From: Saccharum officinarum
Lineage: Eukaryota > Streptophyta > Magnoliopsida > Poales > Poaceae
Direction of reading: 5' to 3'
Length of the DNA: 64,000 nucleotides
NCBI GenBank assembly: GCA_020631735.1
Contig: CM036231.1
Location: 5,173,831 to 5,237,830, forward strand
The translations under genes and the position numbers were made by a program. The notes under the pieces are model-generated. The model ran no database searches, was not told the origin of the DNA, and saw only the letters and a program-made list of their open reading frames with translations. This document shows, one piece after another, positions 1-10,892 of the stretch (positions are counted from its first letter, which is position 1; each line of letters opens with the position of its first letter).

Positions 1-2
1 TC

Positions 3-1571
3 CATTATCATCCTGGAAAAGCCAATGTGGTGGCTGATGCGTTGAGTCGGAAGTCACATCAGAAAGATGAAGAGTCCTTACCTCTCTCTCACTCTGCAGT
101 TTTAGCTCACATTGCTCTAGTCTCAGATTTATTGGAGCAAATTATCATTGAGCAAAGGCAGGATGTTTTGGAGATTCCTCATATCAAGAAGTTGATTGCT
201 GAAGGACGTGGTCCTCATTTCAGCATTGATGAACAAGGTGTGGTGAGATACAAGAATCGGTTGGTGGTTCCCGGAAGTGATGAGCTTAGAAGAAAGATTT
301 TGGAGGAAGCCCATAGTTCCAGGCTATCCATTCATCCGGGAAGTAACAAGATGTACCATGATTTGCGCCACTTGTATTGGTGGTCAAATATGAAGCAGGA
401 TATCACTAAGTATATTGCAGAATGTGATATTTGTGGAAGGGTGAAGGCAGACCATATGCGTACGCCTGGTTTCCTACAGCCTTTGCCAATCCCAGTGTGG
501 AAATGGGAGGATATTTCTATGGATTTTATTACAGGATTGCCTCGCACAGTAAAAGGGCATGATTCTATTTGGGTTATTGTGGATCGTCTTACAAAGTCTG
601 CCCATTTTCTTCCTGTGGATGGAAGGTATACAGCCATGCAATATGCTAAGTTGTATTTTGACCGCATTGTAACTCTCCATGGAGTCCCTCTTACTATTGT
701 TTCTGATCGTGGATCGGTCTTTATGTCCCGCTTTTGGACTCAACTCCAAAAATGCCTTGGAACTAGTCTTCTCAGAAGTTCAGCTTATCATCCGCAGACC
801 GACGGCCAGACAGAAAGAGTCAATCAAGTGCTGGAAGATATGTTGAGAGCTTGTGTCATTTCTTTCCCAGAGAAGTGGGATGAGTGCTTGAGATTGGCTG
901 AGTTTTCTTACAACAATAGCTATCAAGAAAGCATTCGAATGGCACCTTTTGAGGCTTTGTATGGCAAGAAGTGTAGGACACCGCTCAACTGGGTTGAAGT
1001 AGGAGACCGTGGTTACTTCGGGCCTGACTTTATCCATGAAGCAAGAGAGAAAGTCGGAATTATTCGGAGTCATTTGAAGGCGGCTCAGAACCGCCAGAAA
1101 ACCTATGCGGATAAGAGAAGAAGGCCTTTGCAATTTGAAGTTGGTGATTATGTGTATCTTAAAGTGTCTCCCATGAAAGGTGTGCATAGGTTTGGTGTCC
1201 GTGGAAAATTAGCTCCTCGCTATGTTGGGCCTTACAAGGTTTTGGAACGGCGTGGTACTGTTGCTTACCGCATCCAGCTCCCAGATATATTGTCAGCCGT
1301 CCATGATGTTTTTCATGTGTCTCAGTTGAAAAAGTGTTTGCGAGTTCCTGATGAGGCAGTGGAGATCGAAGGACTCCCTCTCCAACCTGATCTTTCCTAT
1401 ATTGAGCATCCCGTCAAGATTTTGGATGAAAAAGAAAGGGTGACGAGAAACAATGTGGTGAAATTTTACAAAGTCCAATGGCAGAATCACTCGGAGGATG
1501 AGGCAACTTGGGAACTTGAGAGCTATATTTTAAAGCATTATCCTCATCTCATTCCTGGCTCATCAATGTAA
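3..1571 (+). CDS. Ty3/gypsy chromovirus polyprotein, C-terminal part (RNase H tail, integrase, chromodomain)
   Basis: The frame is open from the window edge and begins inside pol: it opens with the [15 protein letters not shown] segment that ends RNase H in chromoviruses, so the first Met at 27 is not a real start. The integrase follows with an HHCC zinc finger (HPG..., then CDICGRVK, about nt 330-450) and a DDE core: D in MDFITGLP (about nt 520), D in VSDRGS (about 700) and E in DGQTERVN (about 800-820). A GPY/F module (RYVGPYKV, about 1220) and a chromodomain (VKFYKVQWQNH...ATWELESY, about 1410-1540) close the protein. Integrase inserts the cDNA; the chromodomain of this class is thought to guide insertion to chromatin. 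No frameshift or stop is seen over 1.5 kb, so this part looks intact. The polypurine tract and 3' LTR follow at once. Tekay-like lineage is likely from the chromodomain type. Confidence 0.93.
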   Translation, partial: HYHPGKANVVADALSRKSHQKDEESLPLSHSAVLAHIALVSDLLEQIIIEQRQDVLEIPHIKKLIAEGRGPHFSIDEQGVVRYKNRLVVPGSDELRRKILEEAHSSRLSIHPGSNKMYHDLRHLYWWSNMKQDITKYIAECDICGRVKADHMRTPGFLQPLPIPVWKWEDISMDFITGLPRTVKGHDSIWVIVDRLTKSAHFLPVDGRYTAMQYAKLYFDRIVTLHGVPLTIVSDRGSVFMSRFWTQLQKCLGTSLLRSSAYHPQTDGQTERVNQVLEDMLRACVISFPEKWDECLRLAEFSYNNSYQESIRMAPFEALYGKKCRTPLNWVEVGDRGYFGPDFIHEAREKVGIIRSHLKAAQNRQKTYADKRRRPLQFEVGDYVYLKVSPMKGVHRFGVRGKLAPRYVGPYKVLERRGTVAYRIQLPDILSAVHDVFHVSQLKKCLRVPDEAVEIEGLPLQPDLSYIEHPVKILDEKERVTRNNVVKFYKVQWQNHSEDEATWELESYILKHYPHLIPGSSM

Positions 1572-1647
1572 TTATCGAGATTAAAAATTTATTTCAACCT
1601 CTTTTCTCACACTAGGCACATGAAATCTCGGGTCGAGATTTTCATTT

Positions 1648-1659
1648 AGGGGGGTAGAG
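1648..1659 (+). other. Polypurine tract of the first gypsy element
   Basis: A purine-rich run (AGGGGGGTAGAG) lies directly before the TGTAACACCC LTR start. This is the plus-strand primer site for reverse transcription in LTR elements. Its position between the pol stop and the LTR fits exactly. Confidence 0.85.
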
Positions 1660-3399
1660 TGTAACACCCTCGGTGTTACCGCGTCAACAAGTCACTAAAT
1701 ATTTTTCATAAAGTCCAAGTAGCCCTTCAAGCACGTCATGTATCTTCACGTGAGAGCTCCATAGCCACAAAGTCAAATGACAAATTATTGTCATTCGCTA
1801 ATTATTAGCATACCACTTGGTAAGATTTTTATCTCTATCAATCTCGCGACGCGCCACTGTCATCTCTCGTTGTTCTAATTATCCCGCCTTTACTTCGCTT
1901 GCTAATCACCTTGCAAAATCATCAGTGCAAGACGCGCTACCACTACCATAGTATATCGCACACGCTACGCATTAATCTCACTCACAAGTTCGGTCGCTGA
2001 GCACGCCGTTCGCTCACTGCTCTGCAAACGCAGTGCACGCACCCTTCCTCACGTCAGAGCTGGAGCAGCAAAGAATTTTCCATACGTCGGTACTGTAGCA
2101 GTACAGGAAGCACTGTTCACGCGTGGAAATCACTGTTCACACGCAGAAGTTACTGTTCATCCGTGGAAAAATCACCTAGCCAGTGGAAAATGTTGTTTGT
2201 CCATGCAGCACGTCGTTCCCGCGGCGCTTTATTACCTTTAAGCAAGCTAGTTTAGCTACTAACCTTATGACGCGTCGTTGTCATGTCTTCGCTTCTCTAT
2301 TCCTGCGTCTTCTGTCTTTAAAAGGATACGCCGAGCTATTTCGCTCCGCTGCTCACTTGTTTCTTCCTCTCAAATCAAGTTCTTCTGTTCTTGCCCGAGA
2401 GAGCTGCGTCTATCGATTTCTCTCCGAGCTATCATCAGCTGAGGTAGCTAGTTTACAATTGATCTTCTTATTCTCTAATGTTTCCTTGACCTGTGATCTC
2501 CTCCTCAATTAATTCCTTGACCTGCATAAATGAACCAGCACCCCACCGCTGAGCACGTTCAGCCCAAAGCCCACCCTAGTCCTGACATGCTCGTAAGTCC
2601 AAGACCACTCAAAGTTCAATCCTTGAATTAATTCTCTCATGACCAAGACCTCACCACCGCACACGGCACGGAGCCAGAGGACAACCCTGCCAACTCGTTT
2701 CGTGCTTCCAGACTACTTAGCTTGTCATGACCACCCACGAGCAGTGCTATATATGGCTCTGCTCCACTCCACGCAGGGCAAGCATTTGCTAAGCTCCCTG
2801 GTGTCTCTCCTCTTGCATTGCCTCCGCACATCGATCACCGTAGGTGGCACTTCATTCAATTCTGAGGTAGCTAGTCTGTAAGAATTCCTTCATTCTTCTT
2901 CTTTATTATTTTCTTGACCCGTGGTCTCATCTAGTAATTCTAGACCCACAGTCATGTGCAAGTCAACAAGTTCAATTGCGTGATTAGCCTCCTCCAATAA
3001 TATCGTTTTCTTCATCTCTAGAGCTCTTTTGAATTTATTTATTGATTGTGAAATAAATTTTGTTAGATTCCTAAATTCATGATCTATCTGTTAGTGTAAT
3101 TAGTTCGTATAGTTCAGTGATACCTTTAGGGTTACTTTATTATTTTGAAATGCTTATTATGGTTGTTTAGAGAATAAATTTTTATGATGCTTGGTAACTA
3201 GCGCTCCTGGTTTTATTATATATATAGTAAATTGATTTTAACAATAAGGATGCCTTTAGTTGCTAAGATAATACATGAAATGTTTCATACTTGTTTAGTG
3301 GGAATAATAGGTAACTTTGCGTATTAGTCATTAGAGTTAGCTTGTAGCTTGGTAGATGTATTCTTATTTTAAGAGTTGCGGTTGCCTATATATTAATTA

Positions 3400-3693
3400 T
3401 TGCATCATCATCACTGCATGCATATAGAGGACGAGCCACTGGAGATCGTGACATTCGGCGAGCAGGAGTACGACGAAGTCATCGAAGAGTACGAGGAGAT
3501 CCTCGTGCAGGAGGAAGTTCCAGAGCCACCCGTCACTGACTTTGCTGACACCGCGCCTGCCCAAGGCAAGCCCCGGTGCATAACCCTTATTTTACAAATT
3601 ATTATATATATATATATAGGTTGTGCATTTACGTTGCAGGAGTTTTATGATATCCACATGCATATATATATATCTACCCATGAGTCTTACTAG
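3400..3693 (+). other. Glu-rich open frame inside the first LTR, with the GKPR motif
   Basis: About 97 residues are open, of which the first 60 are strongly acidic (EEYEEILVQEEVPEPP) and end in AQGKPR. The nucleotides GGCAAGCCCCGG (3565-3576) are shared with the second, diverged gypsy LTR, where they also end an acidic frame at a similar distance from the LTR end. Function is unknown. It may be an exon of an LTR-initiated transcript: AAGGCAAG resembles a GC-AG type splice donor. The start codon is not certain. Confidence 0.45.
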
Positions 3694-4520
3694 TACAGGA
3701 TCGTGTAGCTGCTTTGCTTAGGTTTATCGGTAGCGTGAGTAACCTGTCGTTACTCACAATAGGTGGTTATTATTATTATTATTACACTAATGATGAAATG
3801 ATGGAAAAGGAAATGGTGACCGGGCAGGGATATGGTATGGGTATTGGTGGGTGTAACAGGTTATGTCCCGCGGCCACGGGGCATAGCTTGGTTGCACTTT
3901 TTCCCTGTCCGTGTCGATTAAGGACCGTTCGTTGCACTGGATCCCCGGTCAAGTCACAGATTTATTATCCCGAGCATATACTAGCGGATGGGGGCTAGGA
4001 AGACTTGTTACTCTCTTGTCATGGGCTCCGGCTCTTTCCGGACCGACTGATTGGAGGCGGGGATAGGTGGAGGTCTTAGCACCGTATTGAGGCCGGGCCT
4101 CAAGTACGGGAGCTAGGAGTCCAAGTTTGGACGGGGACCTGGAAACCTGTGACAGGAGGGGAACGGGTTGGTCTTGCTTGTGCCTGGGGTACAAGCGAGG
4201 CGTGTGTTTTTTCGGGGTACCCAGCTGGGCACATTGATTCGCGAATCGCCGTTTCTACGTGACGGTACGGCTTGACTGCACTCTGGCACCGTAGTAAGAA
4301 CTGGCATATGAAAGATGGAAAAATGATTCTGATTGCTCAACCCTTGCTTGATGATAGAACAGGTGCTTACATAGTAGGTTGGATAATGAATTTAACATGG
4401 CTGTTAATAATTTAATTAAATAAGGACTCACTCTTAGTATTGCTTTCCGCAAACAAGAACCCACAAGCCATAAAGCCTATCATAATCCTTGAGAGTCGGG
4501 AAATATATTCCCAGTCGGGT

Positions 4521-4572
4521 AAGTCTTGCGAGTACATTGTGTACTCAGGGTTTATTTACCCTTGTTGCAGGT
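4521..4572 (+). promoter_or_regulatory. Conserved stem-loop and splice-like module in the first LTR
   Basis: GAGTAC (4530-4535) and GTACTC (4541-4546) can pair around a five-base loop. Just before is GTAAGTCT, a donor-like string, and just after is a pyrimidine-rich stretch ending TTGTTGCAG, an acceptor-like string. The same order occurs in both copies of the second gypsy LTR (about 10400-10456 and 21072-21130). Conservation between otherwise diverged LTRs suggests a functional RNA element; its role is not known. Confidence 0.5.
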
Positions 4573-4922
4573 GCTGCTTGAGAAGCTAACTGTTGTGTGG
4601 AGGATTCTTCTGGTGGGCACAGACGGATCCTTATACCGCTCCGCTAGATGTTGTTTTATTCCGCTGTTTAATTTATCGCACTCTGAACTTTGGTACTGTA
4701 ATAAAGAATTTCTGAGACTCTTTGTTGTATGAAATGGATTAAGTATTATAAGCTTGTACTCATTATTGGATCCCGGGTGTAAAATTGTGGAACGTTTCGA
4801 GTTCTCCCGTTGGGTGTGCTCGACAGAACTGCTTGACTTGGCTCACTTTTGGGGTGCTTAGTGTCTAGTGGAAGACAGCGCCTCTAAAAGTGTGTTAATT
4901 CAGGCGGTTCTGCCACAAGGAG

Positions 4923-6219
4923 GTGCTTTGCTACAATTGCAATATCACCGATCATGTAGTTGCAAAGTGCCCCTATAAAGACAAAAGATATCATGATAGG
5001 AGTTGAAGTTGAAGAAGAATAAGAAGGAGAAGAAAGCAAAGAAGAGCTTCACATTCAACAAGAAGAAGAAGGTGGTGCTATGTGGTCACTTGGGATAGTG
5101 ATAACTCCGACAGTGATGATGATAGCTCTAGTGATGATGAGAGGACCACTCGGTGAGCCATTGCAAGCATCGCCCTCTCCAACAAGCTATCCATCTTCGA
5201 CACTACATCGACATGCCTTATGGCCAAGCCTACTAAGGTAAAACATGATGATAGTGATGATGATTCTTGTGCTAGTGATGGTTGTAGGAGTGATGATGAG
5301 GAGGATGAGGACTACTCCAAGGATGATCTATTAGGCATAATAGATCAGATGAGCAAGGGCTATAAGAGGACAACCAAGAAGTGCAAGATCTTGGAGCAAG
5401 AGCTTATTGCCAAGAGCAATGAAAATGATACCTTGATGGAGGAGCTTGTTGCTCTAAAAAAAGTAAGGAGTGTAAAGGAATTGAACAAGAGCTCAAAGCT
5501 CTTAGAAAATCCTTTGATGAGCTAGAGGCCTCTCGTGAGTGTCTAAAGGAAGACCACGAGGATCTTGAAGTTGCTCACACTAGGCTTAAGAAAGCCCACT
5601 CTACTCTACTGAGCTCATCAAGGAAAAGGACCTCAAGTTGGAGAAGCTCATGAAGGAAGCTAAGGAGGAGCAAGTGATTGTCACTTGTGATATTGGACTA
5701 ACATGTGATATTATTGATGATTCTTTATTTGTTGGTCCTACTAATGCTTCATGTAGCTCATCATCATCCACCACAACCAACTCTACCTCTACTACTAGTG
5801 ATTCATCACTTGTGGTTGAGAATGAGACTCTCAAGAGAGAGGTGGATGATCTCACCCGCGCATTAGGCAATGCCTATGGTGGGGATACCCGCTTGCTAAA
5901 ATGCTTGTGTAGCTAAAGGTTCTCTCTTAACAAAGAGGGTTTGAGATATACTCCCAAGAAGGGCAAGGCGGCCTTTGCTACTCCAAAGCCTCGCTTTGTG
6001 AAGAGCAATGGTCGTTATTGCAATAGATGCAAGCAAGTTGGACATCTAGAGATTAATTGCAACAAAATAAATAAGAACAAGAAAAATGCTAATGTACCTT
6101 ACATTCCTTTTGATTCTTGTTACATGCTTACCAAGGGTAAGAAAGGTGTGCATGCTAGGTTTGTTGGTACACCATTAGTGGCCCAAAGAAGAAGGCCATT
6201 TGGGTACCAAAGAGCTTAG
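4923..6219 (+). pseudogene. Copia gag C-terminal remnant with two zinc knuckles
   Basis: A first CCHC knuckle (CYNCN...DHVVAKC) is read at about 4930-4975. A Lys-rich linker and Asp/Ser/Glu-rich coil follow (5220-5525 and 5638-5916 in different frames), then a second knuckle CNRCKQVGHLEINC at about 6018-6059. The parallel protein on the reverse strand at 58072-59397 shows what the uninterrupted version looks like. Frame changes near 5500 and 5620 and stops near 5100, 5525 and 5915 break it. Gag coats the RNA in virus-like particles; this copy cannot make it. Confidence 0.8.
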
Positions 6220-6296
6220 TTACTAACCTCCAAGGACCCAAACAAGTATGGGTACCTAAAAGACATTAATTTATTTTGTAGGTAAATTACAAGGCC

Positions 6297-6762
6297 GAGG
6301 AAGGCATTGGGTGCTTGATAGTGGGTGCTCTCAACATATGACCGGTGATTCAAGAATGTTCAACTCTCTCAAATCAAATGATAGTGGCATTGATAGCATC
6401 ACATTTGGTGACAATAGCAAGGGTGATGTAAAGGCTCTTGGAAGGATTGCAATCTCTAATGATCATAGCATTCCAATGTGCTACTAGTTGAAAAGCTCAA
6501 TTTCAATTTGTTGTCGGTTGCTCAATTGTGTCATCTAGGCTTTAAGTGTATCTTTGGTGTTGATGATGTGGAGATAGTTAGTGTTGATGGCTCTAACTTG
6601 ATCTTCAAAGGCTTTAGATATGAGAATCTATACTTGGTTGATTTCAATGCTAGTGACACTCAACTTTCAATATGCTTGCTCACCAATCAAGTATGGGTTG
6701 GTTATAGCATAGAAGACTTGGTCATGTTGCATGAAGCAATTGAACAAGTTAGTGAAGCATGA
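6297..6762 (+). pseudogene. Copia protease and gag-pre-integrase remnant
   Basis: The aspartic protease active site is read as WVLDSGCSQHMTGD at about 6306-6347, the usual copia D-S-G-C form. About 60 codons later the text typical of the stretch between protease and integrase appears (LLVEKLNFNLLSVAQLC, from 6478). A stop near 6486 and a frame change near 6720 show decay. Confidence 0.75.
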
Positions 6763-7600
6763 CTTAGTTAGAGGCTTGAAGGATGTCATATTTGAGAAGG
6801 ATAAGCTATGTAGTGCATGTCAAGCCGAAAAGCAAGTAGGCAACACTCATCCTTGAAGAGCATTATGAGTACTTCCAAGGCATTTGAGTTGTTGCACATG
6901 GATCTGTTTGGGCCAACTACATACACAAGCATTGGTGGCAACAAGTATGGCTTTGTGATTGTAGATGATTTCACTAGATACACATGGTATTCTTTCTTGT
7001 GGATAAGAGTGATGTATTTGACATATTCAAGAAGTTCATCAAGAGAGTGCAAAATGAGTTTGAGACCACAATCAAGAAAGTAAGAAGTGACAATGAAAGT
7101 GAGTTTAGAAACACAAGAGTTGATGAGCTATGTGATGAGCTTGGAATCAAACATCAATTCTCGGCCAAGTATACACCTCAATCTAATGGCTTAGTTGAGA
7201 GAAAGAATAGAAAATTGATTGATATGGCAAGATCAATGTTGAATGAGTATAATATAAGTCATTCATTTTGGGTCGAAGCAATCAGCATGGCTTGCTTCTA
7301 TAGCAACCGTCTCTATTGCCACAAGTTCTTAGAGAAGACACCATATGAGATCTTAAATGGAAGAAAGCCTAACATTGCATACTTTCGAGTATTTGGTTGC
7401 AAATGCTACATCTTGAAGAAGGACACTAGATTGAGCAAGTTGAGAAGAAATGTGATGGATTCTTACTTGGGTACTCCACTACTAGCAAAGCTTATAGAGT
7501 TTGGAATTTGGCTAGTGGTTTACTTGAAGAAGTTCATGATGTTGAGTTTGATGAAACCAATGGTTCTCAAGATGAAGAAGATAACTTGGATGATGTGAGA
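6763..7600 (+). pseudogene. Copia integrase remnant
   Basis: The zinc-binding end (CSACQAEK) is at about 6808-6830, followed by the core: LLHMDLFGPT with the first Asp near 6900, VRSDNESEF with the second Asp near 7090, and QSNGLVERKNR with the catalytic Glu near 7195. The frame changes near 6990 and 7470. It ends in the usual HSFWVEAI...FGCKCYILKK region. Catalytic residues can still be read, but the frame is not continuous. Confidence 0.82.
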
Positions 7601-8478
7601 GGAACTCAATTGACCAATGCTATGAAAGAAATGGACATTGGTGATATTAGGCCAAAGCAAGTGATTGATGTGGATGACAACAAAGATCAAGTGCTCCAAA
7701 GTCCAATTTCACAAGCTAGTGGTTCTCTAATGCAAAATCAAGCTAGTACATCATCTCAAGTGCAACAAGATCAACAAGTGGCTAGTTCATCATCTCTAAC
7801 TCATGATCAATATCAACATCCAAGCAATCAAGTCCAAGTGCTTCACCCAACTAACATTGCAAGAGACCATCCATTGGATTCCATCATTGGTGACATACAA
7901 AGGGGAGTTTAAACTAGATCAAGATTGGCATCATTTTATGCTCACTCTTCTTTTGTGTCAATAGAAGAACCCAAGGACATTGATAAAGCATTGAGAGATC
8001 CGGATTGGGTAAATACAGTGCATGAAGAGCTCAACAACTTCAAGAGAAATGAAGTATGGGAACTAGTTGAGAGGCCTAAGGATCACAATGTCATTGAAAC
8101 AAGATGGGTCTTTCGCAACAAACAAGATCAAGATGGGATAGTAGTAAGGAACAAAGCAAGACTAGTAGCTCAAGGTTACACATAAATAGAGGGTCTTGAC
8201 TTTGGTGAAACTTATGCCCTGGTTGCAAGATTGGAAGCAATTAGGATCTCACTTGCCTATACTTGTGCTCACAATATCAAGCTATATCAAATGGATGTGA
8301 AGAGTGCATTTCTCAATGGGTACATCCAAGAGGAGCTGTATGTGGAGCAACCTCCGGTTTTGAAGATGACAAGAAACCCAATCATGTATACAAGTTAAGG
8401 AAAACTTTGTATGGATTGAAGCAAGCACCTAGAGCATGGTATGAAAGATTGAGGGACTTCTTGCTATCCAAAGGATTT
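7601..8478 (+). pseudogene. Copia linker and N-terminal reverse transcriptase remnant
   Basis: A Gln/Ser-rich linker (about 7620-7910) leads to the reverse transcriptase start (DPDWVNTVHEEL, ETRWVFRNK, VRNKARLVAQGYT). A stop at 8183-8185 and a frame change follow before YQMDVKSAFLNGYIQEELYVEQPP (about 8284-8355), which holds the first catalytic Asp. The remnant ends at FLLSKGF where the next LTR begins, so the YVDD motif and RNase H are missing. Confidence 0.8.
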
Positions 8479-9086
8479 TGTAACACCCCAGGTGTTTATC
8501 ACCAATTAAGTAGTGGGTTTAAGCTTAAACATGACAGATTAAGTGGAGATGGCAATGCCAAAGTCAACCCTATGGAAATAAACCCTAATCTGAACTTAGA
8601 TGTTGCACCCTTGCTTACATATAGGCTCAATTAAAAGATATATGCGTGGGTGTTGTTATCAAAGTATCTTCACATGTCTCACATCAATAACTAATCTATA
8701 TTGATCCCTGGAAAAGTTTCATGAAGTTTGGAATCAAAAAGTCACATGAAATGATAAGCTATATGCTTGTTGGATTATAATTGAAACATGCCTTACATCC
8801 ATGGGAACTAGTGTTTGTGCAACGTACAATGCAACATGTGCAACACATCTTGGACACATGTGGAACACCCTAGTGGAACATGTGTAGCATGTATCTTGAA
8901 ACAACCACATGAAAACAACTATAGCATTTCACTGAATTCTGTGTTTCAATGCATGTGAGGCCTACACTTTTGTGCAACCTATGCATGGTGGGTATGTTTG
9001 GCCTCTTACAACACCTTAACTACACTTAGGACACTTAATGGAACAATGTCATGTTGATCATTTTGCCTAAAGGTGCTTCTAAGTGA
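8479..9086 (+). repeat. 5' piece of a gypsy-type LTR of uncertain ownership
   Basis: The sequence begins TGTAACACCCCAGGTGTTT, typical of chromovirus LTR starts, exactly where copia reverse transcriptase is cut. After about 20 bases it has no visible likeness to the first 2.3 kb of the LTR at 17543, although the sequence across the gap is the right half of that LTR. It therefore appears to belong to a different element family, with the junction hidden by the N run. Much of it is AT-rich with many CATG-containing words. Confidence 0.6.
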
Positions 9087-9186
9087 NNNNNNNNNNNNNN
9101 NNNNNNNNNNNNNNNNNNNNNNNNNNNNNNNNNNNNNNNNNNNNNNNNNNNNNNNNNNNNNNNNNNNNNNNNNNNNNNNNNNNNNN
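9087..9186. other. Assembly gap, 100 N
   Basis: Exactly 100 N bases; a conventional placeholder for a gap of unknown size. It sits inside what should be the 5' LTR of the second gypsy element. Confidence 0.99.
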
Positions 9187-10878
9187 TTCCACCACAATTC
9201 GATGCATTCTTCGCATGTTTGCTTATGCACTTGCATCATACAGGATCGCAGGAGGAGTCGCAGGTAGCGGTACCGGAGGAGCAAGTTTGGACGGATCAGC
9301 AGGAACCCCAGGCACAGGAGGTGCCCGAGGAAGAAGAGTCAGGCGAGGAACTACCAGAGTGCGTTGACCACCATCCTAGCTCGTTCGAAAAAGGCAAGCC
9401 CCGGAGCATTTTAAGTCTCCTATTTTATAAAAGTTGTTCCTTACTACATGAACTATAGTTATATATATTGTTGCATTAAGTTATAGGAGTTGAGTGAAAC
9501 CGTTGTTGCATTATTACCTTGGCCCCCGGATTACCTTTTACCCTGTTAGGTCAGAAACGAGTTAATTGCTTAGCCATGCTTAGACCGGTAGAAGTCGGGT
9601 GATTTCCTGTCACCTGCGAGCTATAGGTGGATACCTGATTATGGTTAGCTGTAATTGTGATCATAAAAAGTAACCAAGTGTTGATGGATAAACGGAGACC
9701 GGGCGGAGTCTTATAGGGTTTTGGACTATAGTGATTCCGTCTGTGTCGATTAAGGACCGATCGTTGCTCGTCCCTCTTGTCATGTTGAACGCATGCCTCA
9801 CATTTAGCTGGCCGAATAAAGTACCTTTCGACCGCGAAGCTAGTGACACTTTTCGAGCCGGGATAAACTCGGGTTGGCAGACTGGTGTTGAAGTGGGTGT
9901 AACGGGGACGCGAAGAGTGAGCCCAAGGTGCGTCCTGGCAGTCGGGCGGTCCCTGGGTAGTGCGATCCATGATTGTTATCCCGCGGCTTCTTGGAAAGTG
10001 TCATTGGTAATCTATGCGACCCTGACGGGGAACAGGGTTTGTGTGAGGAATAAATCTCCAGCTGGATAGGAATTCGATTCGAATCGCCGTCGCTCCCGGT
10101 TAGTGAGCACTTGACTCGAGCTATGGCATCGTAGTAACATTAAAGGAACACTGATGGTTAAGTGAATGATGTTGGAAATGCTAAACCTGATATGGTAATC
10201 TAGATTGCTAATGATAAATCAAGTGATTGTTCTAGCAATAGCTGCTTACCTAGTTTGAATAGGTTATACTAAAAGTGATGCAAAAAGTACTGGTTTAGTT
10301 TTTCATAACAACTCATGCTTTTCGCAAATGAGTCAAGCCAGTCCAATCTATAAAGCCTTGCATGATCCTTGGTGTCCTTTATTTCTGGTTTTTGACGGGT
10401 AAGTCTAGCTGAGTACATTCTCGTACTCAGGGCGTTGTTCCCATTGTTGTTGCAGATGGTCAGATGTACTATGGGTACTGCTCCAACTGTCTGTATCCGG
10501 CGATGGGCGACAACTAGGACCTTGGGCAAGGGTCACTCTGTTGTCTTATCTACTGCTTTTGTGGACCCTGACTATCTACTGGCACTGTATTTGAACTAAG
10601 TGTGGGTATAAAACTACTTGCTTCCGCTATGTTATTCTGAACTATGTTGTAATAACTTTTATTCCGAACTCCGATGTACTCCACTTTTATTGTGAACTCT
10701 ACGTATCATGTGAACTGTGGCTGCTAAATCAGTACGATCTTGGTTGTATGTTGGTTGGTTTGAAATCCCGCGTGATTTCACGGAATCTCGGGTTATACGG
10801 GTTTAAGTTTGGTAAATTAACCGCCTCGGTGGAAGATTTTTCTGACTTAATCTCGTATAATTACGTTGATCCGTTACA
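9187..10878 (+). repeat. 5' LTR of the second gypsy element, right-hand part
   Basis: This part matches 19860-21552 almost base for base and ends ...CCGTTACA immediately before the primer binding site. The left 2.3 kb expected from the 3' LTR is absent, lost in or replaced across the N gap. Confidence 0.9.
9219..9458 (+). other. Glu-rich open frame inside the second LTR (5' copy)
   Basis: About 79 residues are open, rich in Glu, Gln and Pro (QEESQVAVPEEQV, QEVPEEEESGEELPE), then FEKGKPR. A splice-acceptor-like ATACAG precedes the acidic part at about 9237-9242. The GGCAAGCCCCGG string (9393-9404) is shared with the first LTR. The 3' LTR copy (19827-20102) keeps the acidic frame open through GKPR. 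Function is unknown. Confidence 0.45.
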
Positions 10879-10880
10879 GC

Positions 10881-10892
10881 TGGCATCGGAGC
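10881..10892 (+). other. Primer binding site of the second gypsy element
   Basis: TGGCATCGGAGC lies two bases after the 5' LTR end. It resembles the usual TGGTATCAGAGC complement of initiator tRNA-Met with two changes. Confidence 0.75.

Larger units (their letters stand above)
1660..4917 (+). repeat. 3' LTR of the first gypsy chromovirus (3.26 kb)
   Basis: The LTR starts TGTAACACCC after the polypurine tract and ends ...TGCCACA. The next bases (AGGAG) resume copia gag coding sequence of the type seen intact at 58072-59397, which fixes the right end and shows that the element landed in a copia gag gene. It contains a short GTTCAC-containing tandem motif near 2110-2175, two similar GAGGTAGCTAGT blocks (about 2441 and 2862), AT microsatellites near 3600-3680 and an acidic open frame. 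The 5' LTR and the matching target duplication lie outside the window. Confidence 0.88.
4918..8478 (+). mobile_element. Degenerate Ty1/copia element interior, truncated at both ends
   Basis: Copia-order remnants (gag C-terminus, protease, integrase, reverse transcriptase) run left to right and belong to the same family as the gag at 58072-60200. The left part is cut by the gypsy element ending at 4917, and the right end stops inside reverse transcriptase at an LTR starting TGTAACACCCC (8479). Stops and frame changes occur throughout, so it is an old non-coding copy. No LTR of its own is present. Confidence 0.85.

Noticed and set aside
9551..9970. 139-residue reverse-strand frame repeated at 20223-20642
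   Set aside because: It repeats only because it lies in both LTR copies; it has no recognisable domain and the other LTR family does not keep it.
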